From assembly GCA_948144175.1 (NCBI GenBank), contig CANXME010001998.1, positions 124,001 through 188,000 of the forward strand: a stretch of 64,000 nt of DNA. The letters run 5' to 3'. Every line of letters starts with the position of its first letter. Position 1 is the stretch's first letter. The stretch is from Closterium sp. NIES-65 (taxonomy: Eukaryota > Streptophyta > Zygnematophyceae > Desmidiales > Closteriaceae). The notes under the pieces are model-generated. The model ran no database searches. It was not told where the DNA came from and saw only the letters and a list, made by a program, of their open reading frames with translations. This document shows, piece after piece, positions 1 through 10,016 of the stretch. Made by a program: the position numbers and the translations under genes.

Positions 1-1290
1 GTCGACGACCTGAAGCTGTTCTTACAGTGCGATAGGGCAGACGGTCTTTCTCTCTTTGACCTCACCTCTGGCGCCGTCCCTGCCCCTGCTGCTGATGCTG
101 ACGCCACTGTTCGCTCACAATGGGCCACGCGCGATGCTGCTGCACGTCTTGCTGTGCGTCGCCACCTGCCTACCGCTGAGCGCGCGCACTTTAGCCAGTA
201 CAAGAGTGCCCAGACCTTGTACGACGCTGTAGTTGCGCGCTACTCCTCCCCTGCCACTACTGCACTGAGCCGCCTCATGCTCCCCTTCCTCTTCCCTGAC
301 CTTGCCGCCTTTCCCACTGTCGCTGACCTCATTACGCACCTCCGCACTAGTGACACTCGCTACCGCGCTGCGCTTCCTGCTGACTTCTTCGCCAAGAACC
401 CCCCCCCCCATGTACATCACTCTCTACTTTTTAGTCACTCGCCTTCCTGACTCCCTTCGTGTAGTCCGGGACCACTTCCTCGCGGTCTGTCCCACCACCC
501 TCACAGTCGACAGCCTCGAGAAGGCCCTCCTAGCGGCGGAAAAGAGCATAGTCGCTATAGGAGCCTCTCGAGGTGACCCCCGCGCCCCCATCTTTGAGGG
601 GTGTTCTCCTTCCCCTCTCCTGCCCTCTGTTGCCTCTGCCACTGCGGCCGACCTCGTTGGTCTTGAGTCGGTCGGTGCGGCGTCTGACCCTAGCGAGAGA
701 CGCCGCTCTGGCAAGGGCAAGGGGGGCAAGGGAGCAGGTGGGGCCAGCGGGGGCGGTGGAGGTGGAGGTGGAGGCGGCGGAGGGAGTGGGGGTGGTGGTG
801 GAGGGGGTGGAGGGGGTGGGGGTGCTAGTGGCGGCAGTGGAGGCGGAGGTAGCGGTGGCGGTGGTGGTGGGAGCGGAGGTGGCGGAGGCGGCGGCGGTGG
901 AGGCGGAGGCGGGGGCGGTGGAGGCGGAGGCGGGGGTGGCGGTGGTGGAGGTGGTCGAAGTGGCACTTCGCAGCGGAGCAGCACTGGGGGTGGTCACCGC
1001 CAGCAGCAGTAGCAGCGTTCTCGCGACATCCCCACCCCTCAGCAGCTCCGTGAGTGGTACACGCAGCGTCAGCGTGGTGGGGGTTTTGGTCCCTGCACCT
1101 ACCTTCTTCGCACTGGCGACCGCGCTGGAGAGCAGTGTGGGGGTACCCACACCACCCAGCGCTGCTTTGGCCGCTTGACGAACGCTTGGCGCCAGCACTT
1201 CCCGGAGGCCGCGGAGATCCCCCGCTGGGGAGAGCTGTCTAGGGCTGGTGTAGCTATCTTTGATCTTGACTATGATGCTATCCTTGCTGC
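1..1290 (+). pseudogene. copia A Gag region, fossil
   Basis: The start reads as the conserved copia Gag-like UBN2 region, comparable to the amino-terminal Gag of copy D. From about 720 to 960 the frame is almost pure glycine (GGN repeats). It is followed by a cysteine/histidine cluster (about 1095-1170) where retroviral-type nucleocapsids have a zinc knuckle; in relatives in this window the spacing is C-x13-C-x3-H-x4-C rather than CCHC. The role of Gag is to form the virus-like particle. The copy is degraded. Confidence 0.8.
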
Positions 1291-1469
1291 CTAGATGATG
1301 TGACCATTAGTGAGGAGGGTGACTATTACCGGTGTTTCCCGCCCGACCCGGGCATTGGTACTGCTGCTCTAGGTGCCAGTGCGTCTGTGCTCTCAGGTAC
1401 TCGTGAGGCTGCTCTCTCAGGTACTAGTGAGTCTGCGCTCTCAGGTACTTCTTCCGCTTCGGCCTCCCA

Positions 1470-2720
1470 CACCTTCACCCTTGACTCTGGAGCGTCTCGC
1501 TCCTTCTTTCGGGACCGCACCACCCTCACGCCGCTTAGTCGGCCGGTTGCGGTGTCCCTGGCTGACCCCTCTGGGGGTCCTGTTCTGTCTCGCTTCTCCA
1601 CAGTCCTCCCGTGTCCGGCGGCTCCCTCTGGCACCCTGTCTGGTCTCTACCTCCCCTCGTTCTCTACGAACTTGGTGAGTGGTGCTGACCTACAGGATGC
1701 GGGAGTCCACCAGTTCACCCCTGCTCGTCAGCGAGTGACGCACTGCATAGAGGCTAGCACAGGTCGTCGCCTGGCTACGTTTACACGTCAGCCAGGGTCA
1801 AGCCTGTACACAGTGACCACTGCTTCTCCTCCAGTTCATGAGTGTGGTATGGTCCCCTCGTCAGGTCAGGTGTTTGCTGCAGCGTCCAGGTCTGGTCCTG
1901 AGTCTGCCCCCTGTTCGTGTCGTCGCCTGTCCCACGAGACTCTCCTCTGGCACCACCGCCTGGGTCACCCCTCTCTGCTTCGGCTCAGAGGCATGGCCTC
2001 CCGTCTTCTTGTGTCTGGTCTTCCCCCGTCCCTCCCTCCCCTTCCTCAGGGCCCTGGCCCTGCCTGTGTCCTCTGTGTCGAGGGGCGCCAGCGTGCTGCC
2101 CCTCACTCCTCCCAGTTTCCTCCGACAGAGGCTCCGTTGCAGACGCTTCACATGGACGTGTGGGGCCCTGCCCGCGTCCGTGGACTCGGTCACGAGCGCT
2201 ACTTACTGTTGGTGGTTGACGACTACTCGCGTTACACCACAGTCTTCCCCTAGCGCAGGAAGGGTGATGTCACTGAGGTGCTGATCGACTGGATCCGCGC
2301 AGCTCGTCTCCAGCTCAGGCAGAGCTTTAGCTCGGACTTTCCTGTGTTGCGTCTGCACTAGGACAGGGGCGGAGAGTTCTCCTCTTGCCTTCTGCGTGCC
2401 TACTGTCGTGCGCGAGGCATCCGTCAGACCTTCACGCTTCCGGACTCACCGCAGCAAAATGGGATTGCTGAGCGCCGCATTGGCATGGTCATGGACGTCG
2501 CCCGTACGTCCATGATGCATGCGGCTGCCCCCCATTTTCTGTGGCCGTTTGCGGTCAGGTACGCGGCGCATCAGATCAACCTCCACCCCAGGGTCTCCAC
2601 GCCGGAGACCTCCCCAGCTCTGCTGTGGACGGGGAAGGTTGGCAATGCGTTGGCGTTCAGGGTCTGGGGATCTCGGTCGTTTGTCCGCGACTTGTCTGCG
2701 GACAAGCTGTCCCCTCGCGC
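1470..2720 (+). pseudogene. copia A protease and integrase region, fossil
   Basis: A protease-like DSGAS motif lies near 1483-1497. It is followed by a GAG-pre-integrase zinc-finger segment around 1930-2090 (histidines of LWHHRLGHPS, then a CVLC motif) and by the integrase core: DVW near 2155, DDYSRY near 2218 and a second acidic site upstream of the PQQNG-type motif around 2450. This order is normal for copia Pol. The segment is degraded. Confidence 0.85.
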
Positions 2721-2999
2721 TGCTCCCTGCGTCTTCCTGGGGTTCCCCCCCGACGCCCCCTGGGTGGCAGTTCTACCACCCCACCTTTCGCCGTGTTCTA
2801 TCCTCCCAGGACGTCACGTTCGACGAGTCGGTACCCTACTACCGCCTCTTCCCCTACCGCACTCCGTCCCTCCCCCCACCCCCGCCCTTCTTGGTACCAG
2901 GTCCCCCCCCGGTTGACCCCCTTCCCCCTCAGGGTCCTGCCCCTTCAGGTGTGTCCCACGTAGACGCGGTCGAGCCTGTCGAGGTCACTGGTGACTCTG

Positions 3000-3235
3000 G
3001 TGCTGCTGTGGGTGCTGAGCCTAGGGGTGCTGTGACTGGGGGTGCTGTTCCTGGGGGTGCTGAGTCTGGGGGTGCTGAGCCTAGGGGTGTTGAGCCTGGG
3101 GGTGCTGAGCCTGGGGGTGCTGAGCCTGGGGGTGCTGGGCCTGGGGGTGCTGAGCCTGGGGGTGCTGAGCCTGGGGGTGCTAAGCCTGGGGGTGCTGAGC
3201 CTGGGGGTGCTGAGCCTGGCGGTCCTTAGACTGGA
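3000..3235 (+). repeat. 15-bp coding minisatellite (GGAEP repeats) in copia A linker
   Basis: About 15 tandem copies of a 15-bp unit, GGTGCTGAGCCTGGG with small variations, encode GGAEP/GGAEP-like pentapeptides between integrase and reverse transcriptase. The same array is present with other copy numbers in B (about 38690-38900), C (about 45490-45690) and D (about 56030-56290). A second, less regular GTGCTGCTGGAG-type array follows at about 3500-3640. Confidence 0.9.
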
Positions 3236-4329
3236 GGTGCTTCGCCTGGGGGTTCTCTGGGTGCTTCATCTCGCCGAGAGCCACTCTCCCCGCAGGAGCT
3301 GCGTGAGTGGTTTGCACGGCGCTGGAGGCGTGCTGCTGGTGCTGGAGGTTCTTCGGACTGCTAAGGGTGCTGCTGCCGCGCTTCCCGAAGGTGCTCGTAC
3401 TGGGGGTACAGGAGCTGCTGGGCCTGCGGGTTCTACTTGAGCTGGTGCTGCTAAACGTGTTGGCGCTGAGACTACTGCTGGCGGTCCGGCTGGCAGTGCT
3501 CCTGGTGCTACTGGAGGTTCTGGATCTACTGGAGGTGCTACTGGAGGTGCCGCTGGAGGTGCTACTGGGGGTTCTGGAGCTAATGGAGGTGCTGCTGGAG
3601 GTGCTACTGGAGCGGGTACTCCAGCTGGGGGTACTGGTGCTGTCCCTGCTGTTTCTGGCGTCGCCTCGCGGCCCAGACCGTACTTCGTTCCCCTCCTGCA
3701 GCAGGTTCTTGGTCTTACACCTTCTCATGGTCCTTCTCCTCCTCCCTTAGATGGTCCACAGCCTGTCCAGTCACAGTCACAACTACAGCCTGCCTCCCCT
3801 TTGCCTGCTTCTTCTCCCTACACTGGTCCGACTGGAGGTCTTACCGAGCGTCGTGAGCCTGCGTCTCCTCCAGCGTCGCCTGTTCGTACTGCACGCACTA
3901 GTGGTCGCGGTTCGCGTCAGCGTCCTCCTCCTGTCCCTGGCACGCACCGGATGTCTCTGCGTCCCTCTACTGCTCCTCTGCGTGCCCCTTTGCCTTCTCC
4001 TCCTGCTTCCTCTCTTCCTGCTCTTGCCGACCCGGAGTCGGACTCTTTTCGTGCTGCCAGTCCTACTGTCACGCGTCTCCTTGCTACTACCGTCACTGAC
4101 CCTTCTTTCGAGTCTTCTGCTGCGTCTGCTCTTGTCACTGAGCTCATCAACTTTGCTGCGAACTGTCGTCTAGACTACGCTGCTAGTCTTGTCGCTGAGT
4201 CTGAGTCTGCCTGTCCTCCGTCCGTCGGGGGTGAGTGTGCCCTTGGCACGGACGTCCTTGAGGACAGGCAGGAGGAGTTCCCGTATCTGGCCGCCGCTTC
4301 ACCTCATCTCGCGTCTGTACTGCTCACCC

Positions 4330-5880
4330 CTGAGGGAGACCCGGATGCACTAGACATCCCGACTCCGCGCTCTTACGCGGAGGCGATAGAGGGTCCCTAC
4401 TCCTCTCAGTGGCAGGCAGCTATGGATGCAGAGATGGCTTCCTGGAGGTCCACAGGCACCTACGTTGACGCTGTTCCCCCACCTGGGGCGAACATAGTCA
4501 GTGGCATGTGGATCTTCAGGGTGAAGCGGCCGCCGGGTTCTCCGCCTGTCTTCAAGGCGCGTTTTTGTGGCTCGTGGCTTCAGTCAGCGGCAGGGAGTTG
4601 ACTACTTTCAGACCTTCTCTCCCACCTCGAAGATGACCACTCCTCGGGTTCTGCTGCACGTCGTCCGCTAACCGTGACTACGAGCTGCACTCTCTCGACT
4701 TCAGCACTGCTTTCTTGCAGGGCAGCCTGCACGAGGTGATCTGGCTGCGTCGCCCACCTGGCTTGACTGGGTCTTTCCCTCCTGGTACCCAGTGGAGTCT
4801 CCGGCGTCCAGTCTACGGTCTCTGCCACGCGCCACGTGAGTGGCATGACACACTGAGGACTACGCTGGCGGCACTTGGGTTTGCTCCTTCTACTGCCGAC
4901 CCGTCGCTGTTTCTGCGCACCGACACCTCTCTGCCGCCGTTCTACATCCTCGTGTACGTCGACGACTTGGTCTTTGCCACAGCTGACACTGCTGGACTCG
5001 CCCACGTGAAGTCCGAGCTGCAGAAGAGACACACGTGCACTGACCTGGGTGAACTGCGCAGCTACCTTGGCTTGCAGATCACCCGGGACAGAGCACGCCG
5101 CACCATTACCATGACTCAGTCACACATGGTGCAGCAGGTCCTTCAGCGCTTCGGCTTCACGTACTCCTCCCCTCAGGCCACTCCTCTACCTACTCGCCAC
5201 TCGCTCTCAGCTCTGCCTTCGGATGAGTTCGTAGAGTCGAGTGGCCCGTATGCAGAGCTTGTTGGCTGCCTCATGTACCTGATGACCTGCACCGACCTGA
5301 CCTTGCATACCCTCTTAGCATTCTTGCACGCTATGTTGCTCCTGGGAGACACCGACCAGAGCACATGGCTGCAGCGAAGAGGGTGTTGCGCTATTTGTGC
5401 AGTACGTCGGGCATGGGGCTAGTGCTTGGAGGGCGCAGTCCAGTGGTCCTCCCTGGGCACGCAGACGCTTTTTGGGCTGACGACCAGGCTACACAGCGGT
5501 CGTCACAGGGTTACACCTTCAGCCTTGGTTCCGGCTCTGTTTCGTGGCGGGCTACCCGCTCGTCTTCTGTCCTCGGCTCCAGTTGTGAGGCTGAGATCTA
5601 CGCCAGGGCTATGGCTGCCCTGGAGCTTCGCTGGCTCACCTACCTGCTGACCGACCTTGGAGAGCCGCCTCGTTCTCCTCCAGTCCTGTACGTAGACAAC
5701 AAGGCCATGCTGGCCTTGTGTCGAGAGCAGCGACTGGAGCACAGGACAAAGCACATTGCTCTCCGCTACTTTCTTGCTTGTGAGCTACAGCAGCGTTGAC
5801 GGTTGCGACTTGCGTACGTGGCCTCTGAGGCCAACACTGCTGATGTCTTCACCAAGGCACTTGCGCCTTGTGATCATCAG
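4330..5880 (+). pseudogene. copia A reverse transcriptase and RNase H region, fossil
   Basis: Copia RT landmarks are present: the EAIEGP..W..AM.AEM segment near 4380-4440, the LDFSTAFLQG segment near 4700, and the catalytic YVDDL at about 4955-4970. RNase H follows, with the tail segment ADVFTKAL near 5840-5860. The copy is broken. Domain order and motifs place it in Ty1/copia with high confidence. Confidence 0.88.
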
Positions 5881-6150
5881 CGCTGCTGTACGCAGCTGGG
5901 TCTTGTGCCTGTCTTGCCTCACTTGCTCACTTCTTGACCTTGCTTGTACCTTCACCTATATATACTCTTGCCCTTACTTGCTTGACTCTTGTATTATCTC
6001 TGTATATAATCTTGCATGTGGACTGGCCTTTTGGCCTTTGAACTTGTTCTCGGAATGTGTGGTGACTTTGTGATCCACCCTGAGCTTTGTTTTGCTTTGC
6101 TTGACTGGTCTTGTGACCCCTTGTTCTCCCCCACTTTGCCTATGGGGGTG

Positions 6151-6283
6151 TGTCAGAACATTATAGCTTACTTATTTGTGTAGGCTATAGTGGGGAATCC
6201 CATAGGGGGTACAACCCAATTAGGGTTTCCTATTTGTACTCACTTTGTTCATAGTCATTCTCATTCTCGTTCTATTCTTCTCA
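6151..6283 (+). repeat. 3' LTR of copia A
   Basis: 133 bp, starting TGTCAGAACATT and ending CTTCTCA. It is preceded by a polypurine tract. It aligns along its length with the 132-bp LTRs of copy B at 35696-35827 and 42987-43118, which carry the same TG...CA ends. Confidence 0.9.
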
Positions 6284-7556
6284 AGCACCCCACTGTAGAC
6301 TAGACAATGATGACATTCTGACACACCCCCATAGTCGAAGTGGGGTATAATCAGCACAGCAAGCAGTTATAGAGCAGGTTCACAAGGACAAGCAAAGCTA
6401 GAGGCATTCACAATGGGTACGTGCGGAGGAGGAGGCTGGATTGTGAGAGGATAGGAGATGGGAGGCGACGACTTTAGCTGCAGACACACGGGCAACAGGA
6501 GCGCGCACACAGTGGCTACCGGGACAGCGCCCCAGACTACTGGAGTAACTGGCTCGGCGGCTACGAGGAGCGGCAAGAGCAACGGACCCATGGGCGACAG
6601 GCACAGCAGGCTGTCTGGGCTACCAGGAACAGCGCCCCGGACTACAGGTGCTGCGGACGACAAGACGGCAGCCTCCGCTCAACCTCCCCGAACTGTCCCA
6701 CCCCCCTTTCACACACTCTTTGCTGTACCTCTAGCTCCATTCCCACGTCACCCCCCTTAAACCCGAAGCCCCCGGCTCCCACACACCCACCCCCCTTAGC
6801 GACAGTTGCAGCAGTGGGAGACGGTGGAGGAGGAGGAGCTGCAGGTTACCCACACCGGTCACCCCCATGCCCCCCACCCCCAAACCCTAACGCAGGCAGG
6901 AGCGCGGGAAGCAGCAGGGGTGGTTCACGGAGGGAAAGGGAGGCGGCGGGGGGGTCTCCTGGGCGCCACGAAGGAGCAGGGCGCGGGCCCCCCGAGGGCG
7001 CCACGGCGGGTGACGGGAGGGGGGCTGCGCACGGGCCCTCGAGGGCGGCTCGACTGGCGACGAGAGGGGCCGCGCGCAGGCCCCCAAGGCGCCGCGACGA
7101 GGCGACGAAAAGGGGCGGCGCGCGGGCCCCCAAGGCGCCGCGACGAGGCGACGGGAGGGGGCGGCGCGCGGGCCCCCAAGGTGCCGCGACGAGGCGACGG
7201 GAGGAGGGGGACGCGCGGGCCCCCAAGGCGCCGCGACGAGGCGACGGGAGGGGCCGGCGCGCGGGCCCCCAGGGCGCCGCGACGAGGCGACGGGAGGAGG
7301 ACGACGGGGGGCAGCGCGCAGGTCCCCGGGGGCGCCACGACGGGCAGGAAACTGCCGCGCGCCTCGGGGCGCACGGCGTGCAGAAAACCGCCGCACGCCC
7401 CGAGCGCACGGCGGGATGAAAAACGCCGCGCGCTCCGAGTGCGCGGCAGGAAGAAAGGGTCGCGCGCCCGGGGCGGTTCATATAGCAAACCCTAATTTGG
7501 GTTGTACTCACTATAGAGCACCCCACTGCAGACCAGACAATGATGACATTCTGACA
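6284..7556 (-). mobile_element. non-autonomous LTR element K (minus strand), interrupted by copia A
   Basis: A 40-bp direct repeat, from AGCACCCCACTG to GACATTCTGACA, lies at 6284-6323 and again at 7517-7556. Read on the minus strand both copies begin TGTCAGAATGTC, an LTR start of the local copia type, and a minus-strand purine tract TATGGGGGTG lies just inside the left copy (6324-6333). No gag or pol is seen in the roughly 1.1 kb between. The left LTR is cut at 6284 exactly where copia A's LTR ends, so A probably inserted into this LTR and the remainder lies before the window. The right LTR boundary on its inner side and a primer site could not be fixed. Confidence 0.6.
7078..7302. repeat. 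about 48-bp GC-rich tandem repeat inside element K
   Basis: About five copies of a roughly 45-50-bp unit built on CAAGGCGCCGCGACGAGGCG and a spacer of GGGAGGGGGCGGCGCGCGGGC type. All frames stay open here because of composition. Arginine- and alanine-rich translations of this stretch are not credible proteins. Confidence 0.8.
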
Positions 7557-8419
7557 CGGCGGACGGCGAGAAGCTCAAGCCGTGGGTCTTTTTCAAGCGC
7601 AACACGGTGCCGAGGGGTGACTTCCCGCCAGGTAAGAATACACCATGATCAGCAGATGTTTGGTTTTCCAGTCGTGATAATAACGACTGTTTCTCGGCTG
7701 ACTGTGATATCGCAGATGTGGTCGTGGCGGTGCACCCGAACGGCTAGATGGACACCAACAGCGTCACGCGCTGGCTCGAGGAGTGCGTCAAGCCCTTCAT
7801 CCGGCCTCGGTTCGGCAGGCAGGCGAGGAGTGCCATGGTCGTCCTTGACTCCTACCGCGGTCATCTCACGGACGAAGTGAAGGAGAAGTTCGTCGACGTC
7901 GACATGGTTCCGACGGTGATCCCGTCGGGCTGTACGGCGGTGATCCCGTCGGGCTGTACGGCGGAGGTACAGCCCCTCGACGTCTCGATCAATAAGTCCT
8001 TCAAAGCAAGCATCCGCCAGCAGTACCAGACCTGGTTTGAAGAGGACGGCCAGGAGCGGCTGACGGCTGCAGCTAAGAACCCCACCGTTGATCCCTAGTT
8101 GGCTGCTTCGTTTCCCGGTGTATACTGTGTTAACAGCATCTCCCATACTCTGACATGTGGTGTAGGGAACATAAAAAAGCCCCCCCCTGCGGTGGTGCTC
8201 AGGTGGATCTCACGGGCCTGGAAGGCCGTGCCACCAGAGCTGATCAAGAAGGCGTTCCTCACCTGTGGCATCAGCAACGTGCTTGATGGCAGTGAGGACA
8301 ACCTTGCCATGGCGCACAGGCGTAGCCAGCTGACCCACGTGGTCAACGTCGATGACGAGATCGTCGCCAACGGCTTCTTTGGCAACAACTGCGAGGAGCC
8401 GGAGTCTGAGGACGAGTAG
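7557..8419 (+). pseudogene. pogo/Tigger-type DDE transposase, 5'-truncated fossil
   Basis: The carboxy-terminal half of a DDE_1-superfamily (pogo/Tigger) transposase. Reading starts at the edge of element K with a segment like EKLKPWVFFK, followed by a GT-AG intron (about 7632-7714). It continues DVVVAVHPNG, then VVLDSYRGH near 7833-7860 (the second catalytic Asp), then the hallmark GCTA.VQPLD near 7950-7980, and ends with WKAVPPELIKKAF and GISNVLDGSED near 8215-8300. The encoded enzyme would cut and paste a TA-flanked DNA transposon. An in-frame TAG stands at 7744-7746 after HPNG, where the family normally has tryptophan. A 24-bp tandem duplication disturbs the GCT motif. The join around 8090-8205 needs a second intron or is a frame break. 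The amino-terminal HTH/CENP-B DNA-binding half and first catalytic Asp are missing. Dead copy, family call confident. Confidence 0.82.
7916..7963 (+). repeat. 24-bp tandem duplication in the transposase
   Basis: The unit GTGATCCCGTCGGGCTGTAC plus GGCG occurs at 7916-7939 and 7940-7963. It duplicates eight residues (VIPSGCTA) immediately before the VQPLD motif and keeps the frame. Confidence 0.93.
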
Positions 8420-8724
8420 ATTTCTAGTTAGGGGTGTAATTCGTAATGTGTAATGAGATTAGTGGTAGAGAGGCATGTGTAGAAATCGTGTTAGTGTAGG
8501 TAAAAATGTTTAGACTAAAAAAATATATAGTGGAAAGACTACCCCCTGGGGAGAAGGGATGCGCTTATAAAAAGTACATGCATTCTAGGGGGTGCGCTTA
8601 TAATTGAGTACCGGCCATAAGCGCATGGCTCCAGATAGAAGCGTCGACGCCTTTACTCAGGCGGCGCTACTATCCAGGGCAATACGGTAATTGTTGGGTG
8701 CCTCTCACTAAGCCTATGGGGGTG
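8420..8724. other. 3' flank of the DNA transposon
   Basis: AT-rich non-coding sequence. GCGCTTATAA occurs twice (about 8552 and 8587), and the second lies in a segment ending ATTGAGTA. This could be the 3' terminal inverted repeat with its TA target, but the 5' partner lies outside the window. At about 8700-8724 the sequence changes to a copia-type 3' end with a purine tract. Confidence 0.35.
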
Positions 8725-8998
8725 TGTCGAATGTTAATATTGTGATAGGCTGCGGTGAGATACTCCATAGAGAGTAACTTTGTTAGGCTTCCTTTTTGTG
8801 TTGCCTCCCAGAACCACGGGAAAACTAGGCTCGGAAGTTAGGCGAATTGTGCAGGGCGATTCGTGGTTGTTTGGTCGGGTTTTTAAACCGAACTAGCTGG
8901 TGCGAACCCTTCAGGACTGAACCTGCTAATGTGCGACTGGAGTAACGACTTGTATTTCCTTACAAATAATGATCGCTAATCCACAATAGAGCACCCTT
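8725..8998 (+). repeat. copia LTR remnant
   Basis: A purine tract, GCCTATGGGGGTG, ends at 8724. It is followed by TGTCGAATGTTAATATTGTG, and the next 80 bases resemble the local copia LTR (TAGGCTG..GTGAGATAC..CCATAG..). No coding part is attached. The right end is uncertain; CACCCTTTCA at 8989-8998 is a candidate. Confidence 0.5.
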
Positions 8999-9009
8999 TC
9001 AATATTCGA

Positions 9010-9031
9010 TTTTTTTTTTTTTTTTTTTTTT
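9010..9031 (-). repeat. 22-nt poly(T), possible poly(A) tail on the minus strand
   Basis: An uninterrupted T-run at the junction between the LTR remnant and the next unassigned stretch. On the minus strand it could be the tail of a retroposed sequence, but no body or target duplication was found. Confidence 0.5.
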
Positions 9032-10016
9032 GGTTCCGGGCTTGCAGCTCCTTCTACGGGTATTTAACGAACAAATATAGGTAGCATTATTAGTGTACAT
9101 AAGTACTAATACTATTAGAGGTATTTGGTTGTCCCAAATCACTGGAAAATGTGGTTTCTGTGTGGTTCGATTCGGTTCATCTCGGTTGTTCAACCCCGAA
9201 GAAATATCTGCTAACTGAATCTCCGAAAGCAGGCGAACCTAGAGTGCTCTGCATGTGATCGAGGCTTGCACGGCAATGGCGCAGACCATTAGGACGCGGT
9301 ACATGTTTTCATTTTGCCAGGCTCGGGGTAGGATCGAGACCTCACATCGATCCTGGCACATCGATCGGCACACCGATGTGCCCACACTGCAAATTTGCAG
9401 TGGGGTAGACACATCGAGCTATAGGTGCCAGGGTCGAAATTGCAGGGTCGGGCAGGTTGGAGCTGCGTCGGAAGAGCAACACACTGCAACGCACAACCAA
9501 TCAGGGCAGAGCGTGGTAGGTCGCCCAGCAATTTCATTCGCAACGACTCAAGATTTTTTCGCCTGCGACCGTGGGCGACGCCGATCGATCGCGGCTGTCA
9601 CCTGTGGCGCGATGTGCTCTCCCGCCAACCCAAACGCACGATTGTTGTGTGCACCACGGCACATCGTTCGTGCGAGCTGCAGGTGCCACAATTTTGGGTA
9701 CCCTTTTACTGTACACTTTCGACGTCATGCGAAAAACGGATACCAGGCATTGGCTGACGTCGCCAACTCACTGTACAAGTGGCACATCGATCCCCTCCCA
9801 CGATCGATCCTGGTAAATTGAAAACAGAGGCCCGTCCTCATTAGCTAGGCGTAGGAAAGAGCACCCGCGTCATGTGCCCGTCAGTGGCCCCCGCCCCCTT
9901 GCTCGCAATCTAGCGCGTTACCTTGGCGGTCGACTAGAGCTGATTGTTAGCTCTACTTGAGATTGGAAGAGGAAATTTTCATTGTTACTAGATACCTTTG
10001 TATCGCGAACGCAGCG
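9032..10016 (+). other. upstream region and 5' leader of the GPATCH1-like gene
   Basis: No convincing coding sequence. It contains a perfect 14-bp palindrome, CTGCAAATTTGCAG (about 9389-9402), several CATCGATC motifs, and a short inverted repeat AGAGCT..AGCTCT near 9938-9956, about 60 bases upstream of the start codon. No TATA element could be assigned. Confidence 0.4.

Larger units (their letters stand above)
1..6283 (+). mobile_element. Ty1/copia retrotransposon A (5' end outside window)
   Basis: A copia-order element is visible: Gag (1-1290), aspartic protease and integrase (about 1470-2720), a repeat-rich linker (2870-4200), reverse transcriptase (about 4330-5130), RNase H (about 5360-5880), a 3' untranslated stretch, a purine tract TATGGGGGTG at 6141-6150, and a 3' LTR at 6151-6283. 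Placing integrase before reverse transcriptase defines Ty1/copia. The first base of the window is already inside Gag, so the 5' LTR and leader are not seen. It is broken, with roughly ten interruptions across gag-pol. It belongs to the same family as B (35696-43118) and D (53062-60422). Age cannot be taken from LTRs because only one is present. Confidence 0.93.

Noticed and set aside
302-1012. Long poly-glycine open frame and its antisense poly-proline frame, and the like at 40.9-41.5 kb and 58.2-58.7 kb
   Set aside because: The glycine tract is part of copia Gag; the extra frames and antisense proline frames are open only because of GGN/NCC composition.
3042-3440. Leucine-rich repeat-like frame (LSLGV repeats)
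   Set aside because: Alternative frame of the 15-bp GGAEP array in copia A.
6806-7526. Overlapping Arg/Ala/Pro-rich frames on both strands
   Set aside because: They lie in the GC-rich tandem repeats of element K; every frame is open and none resembles a protein family.
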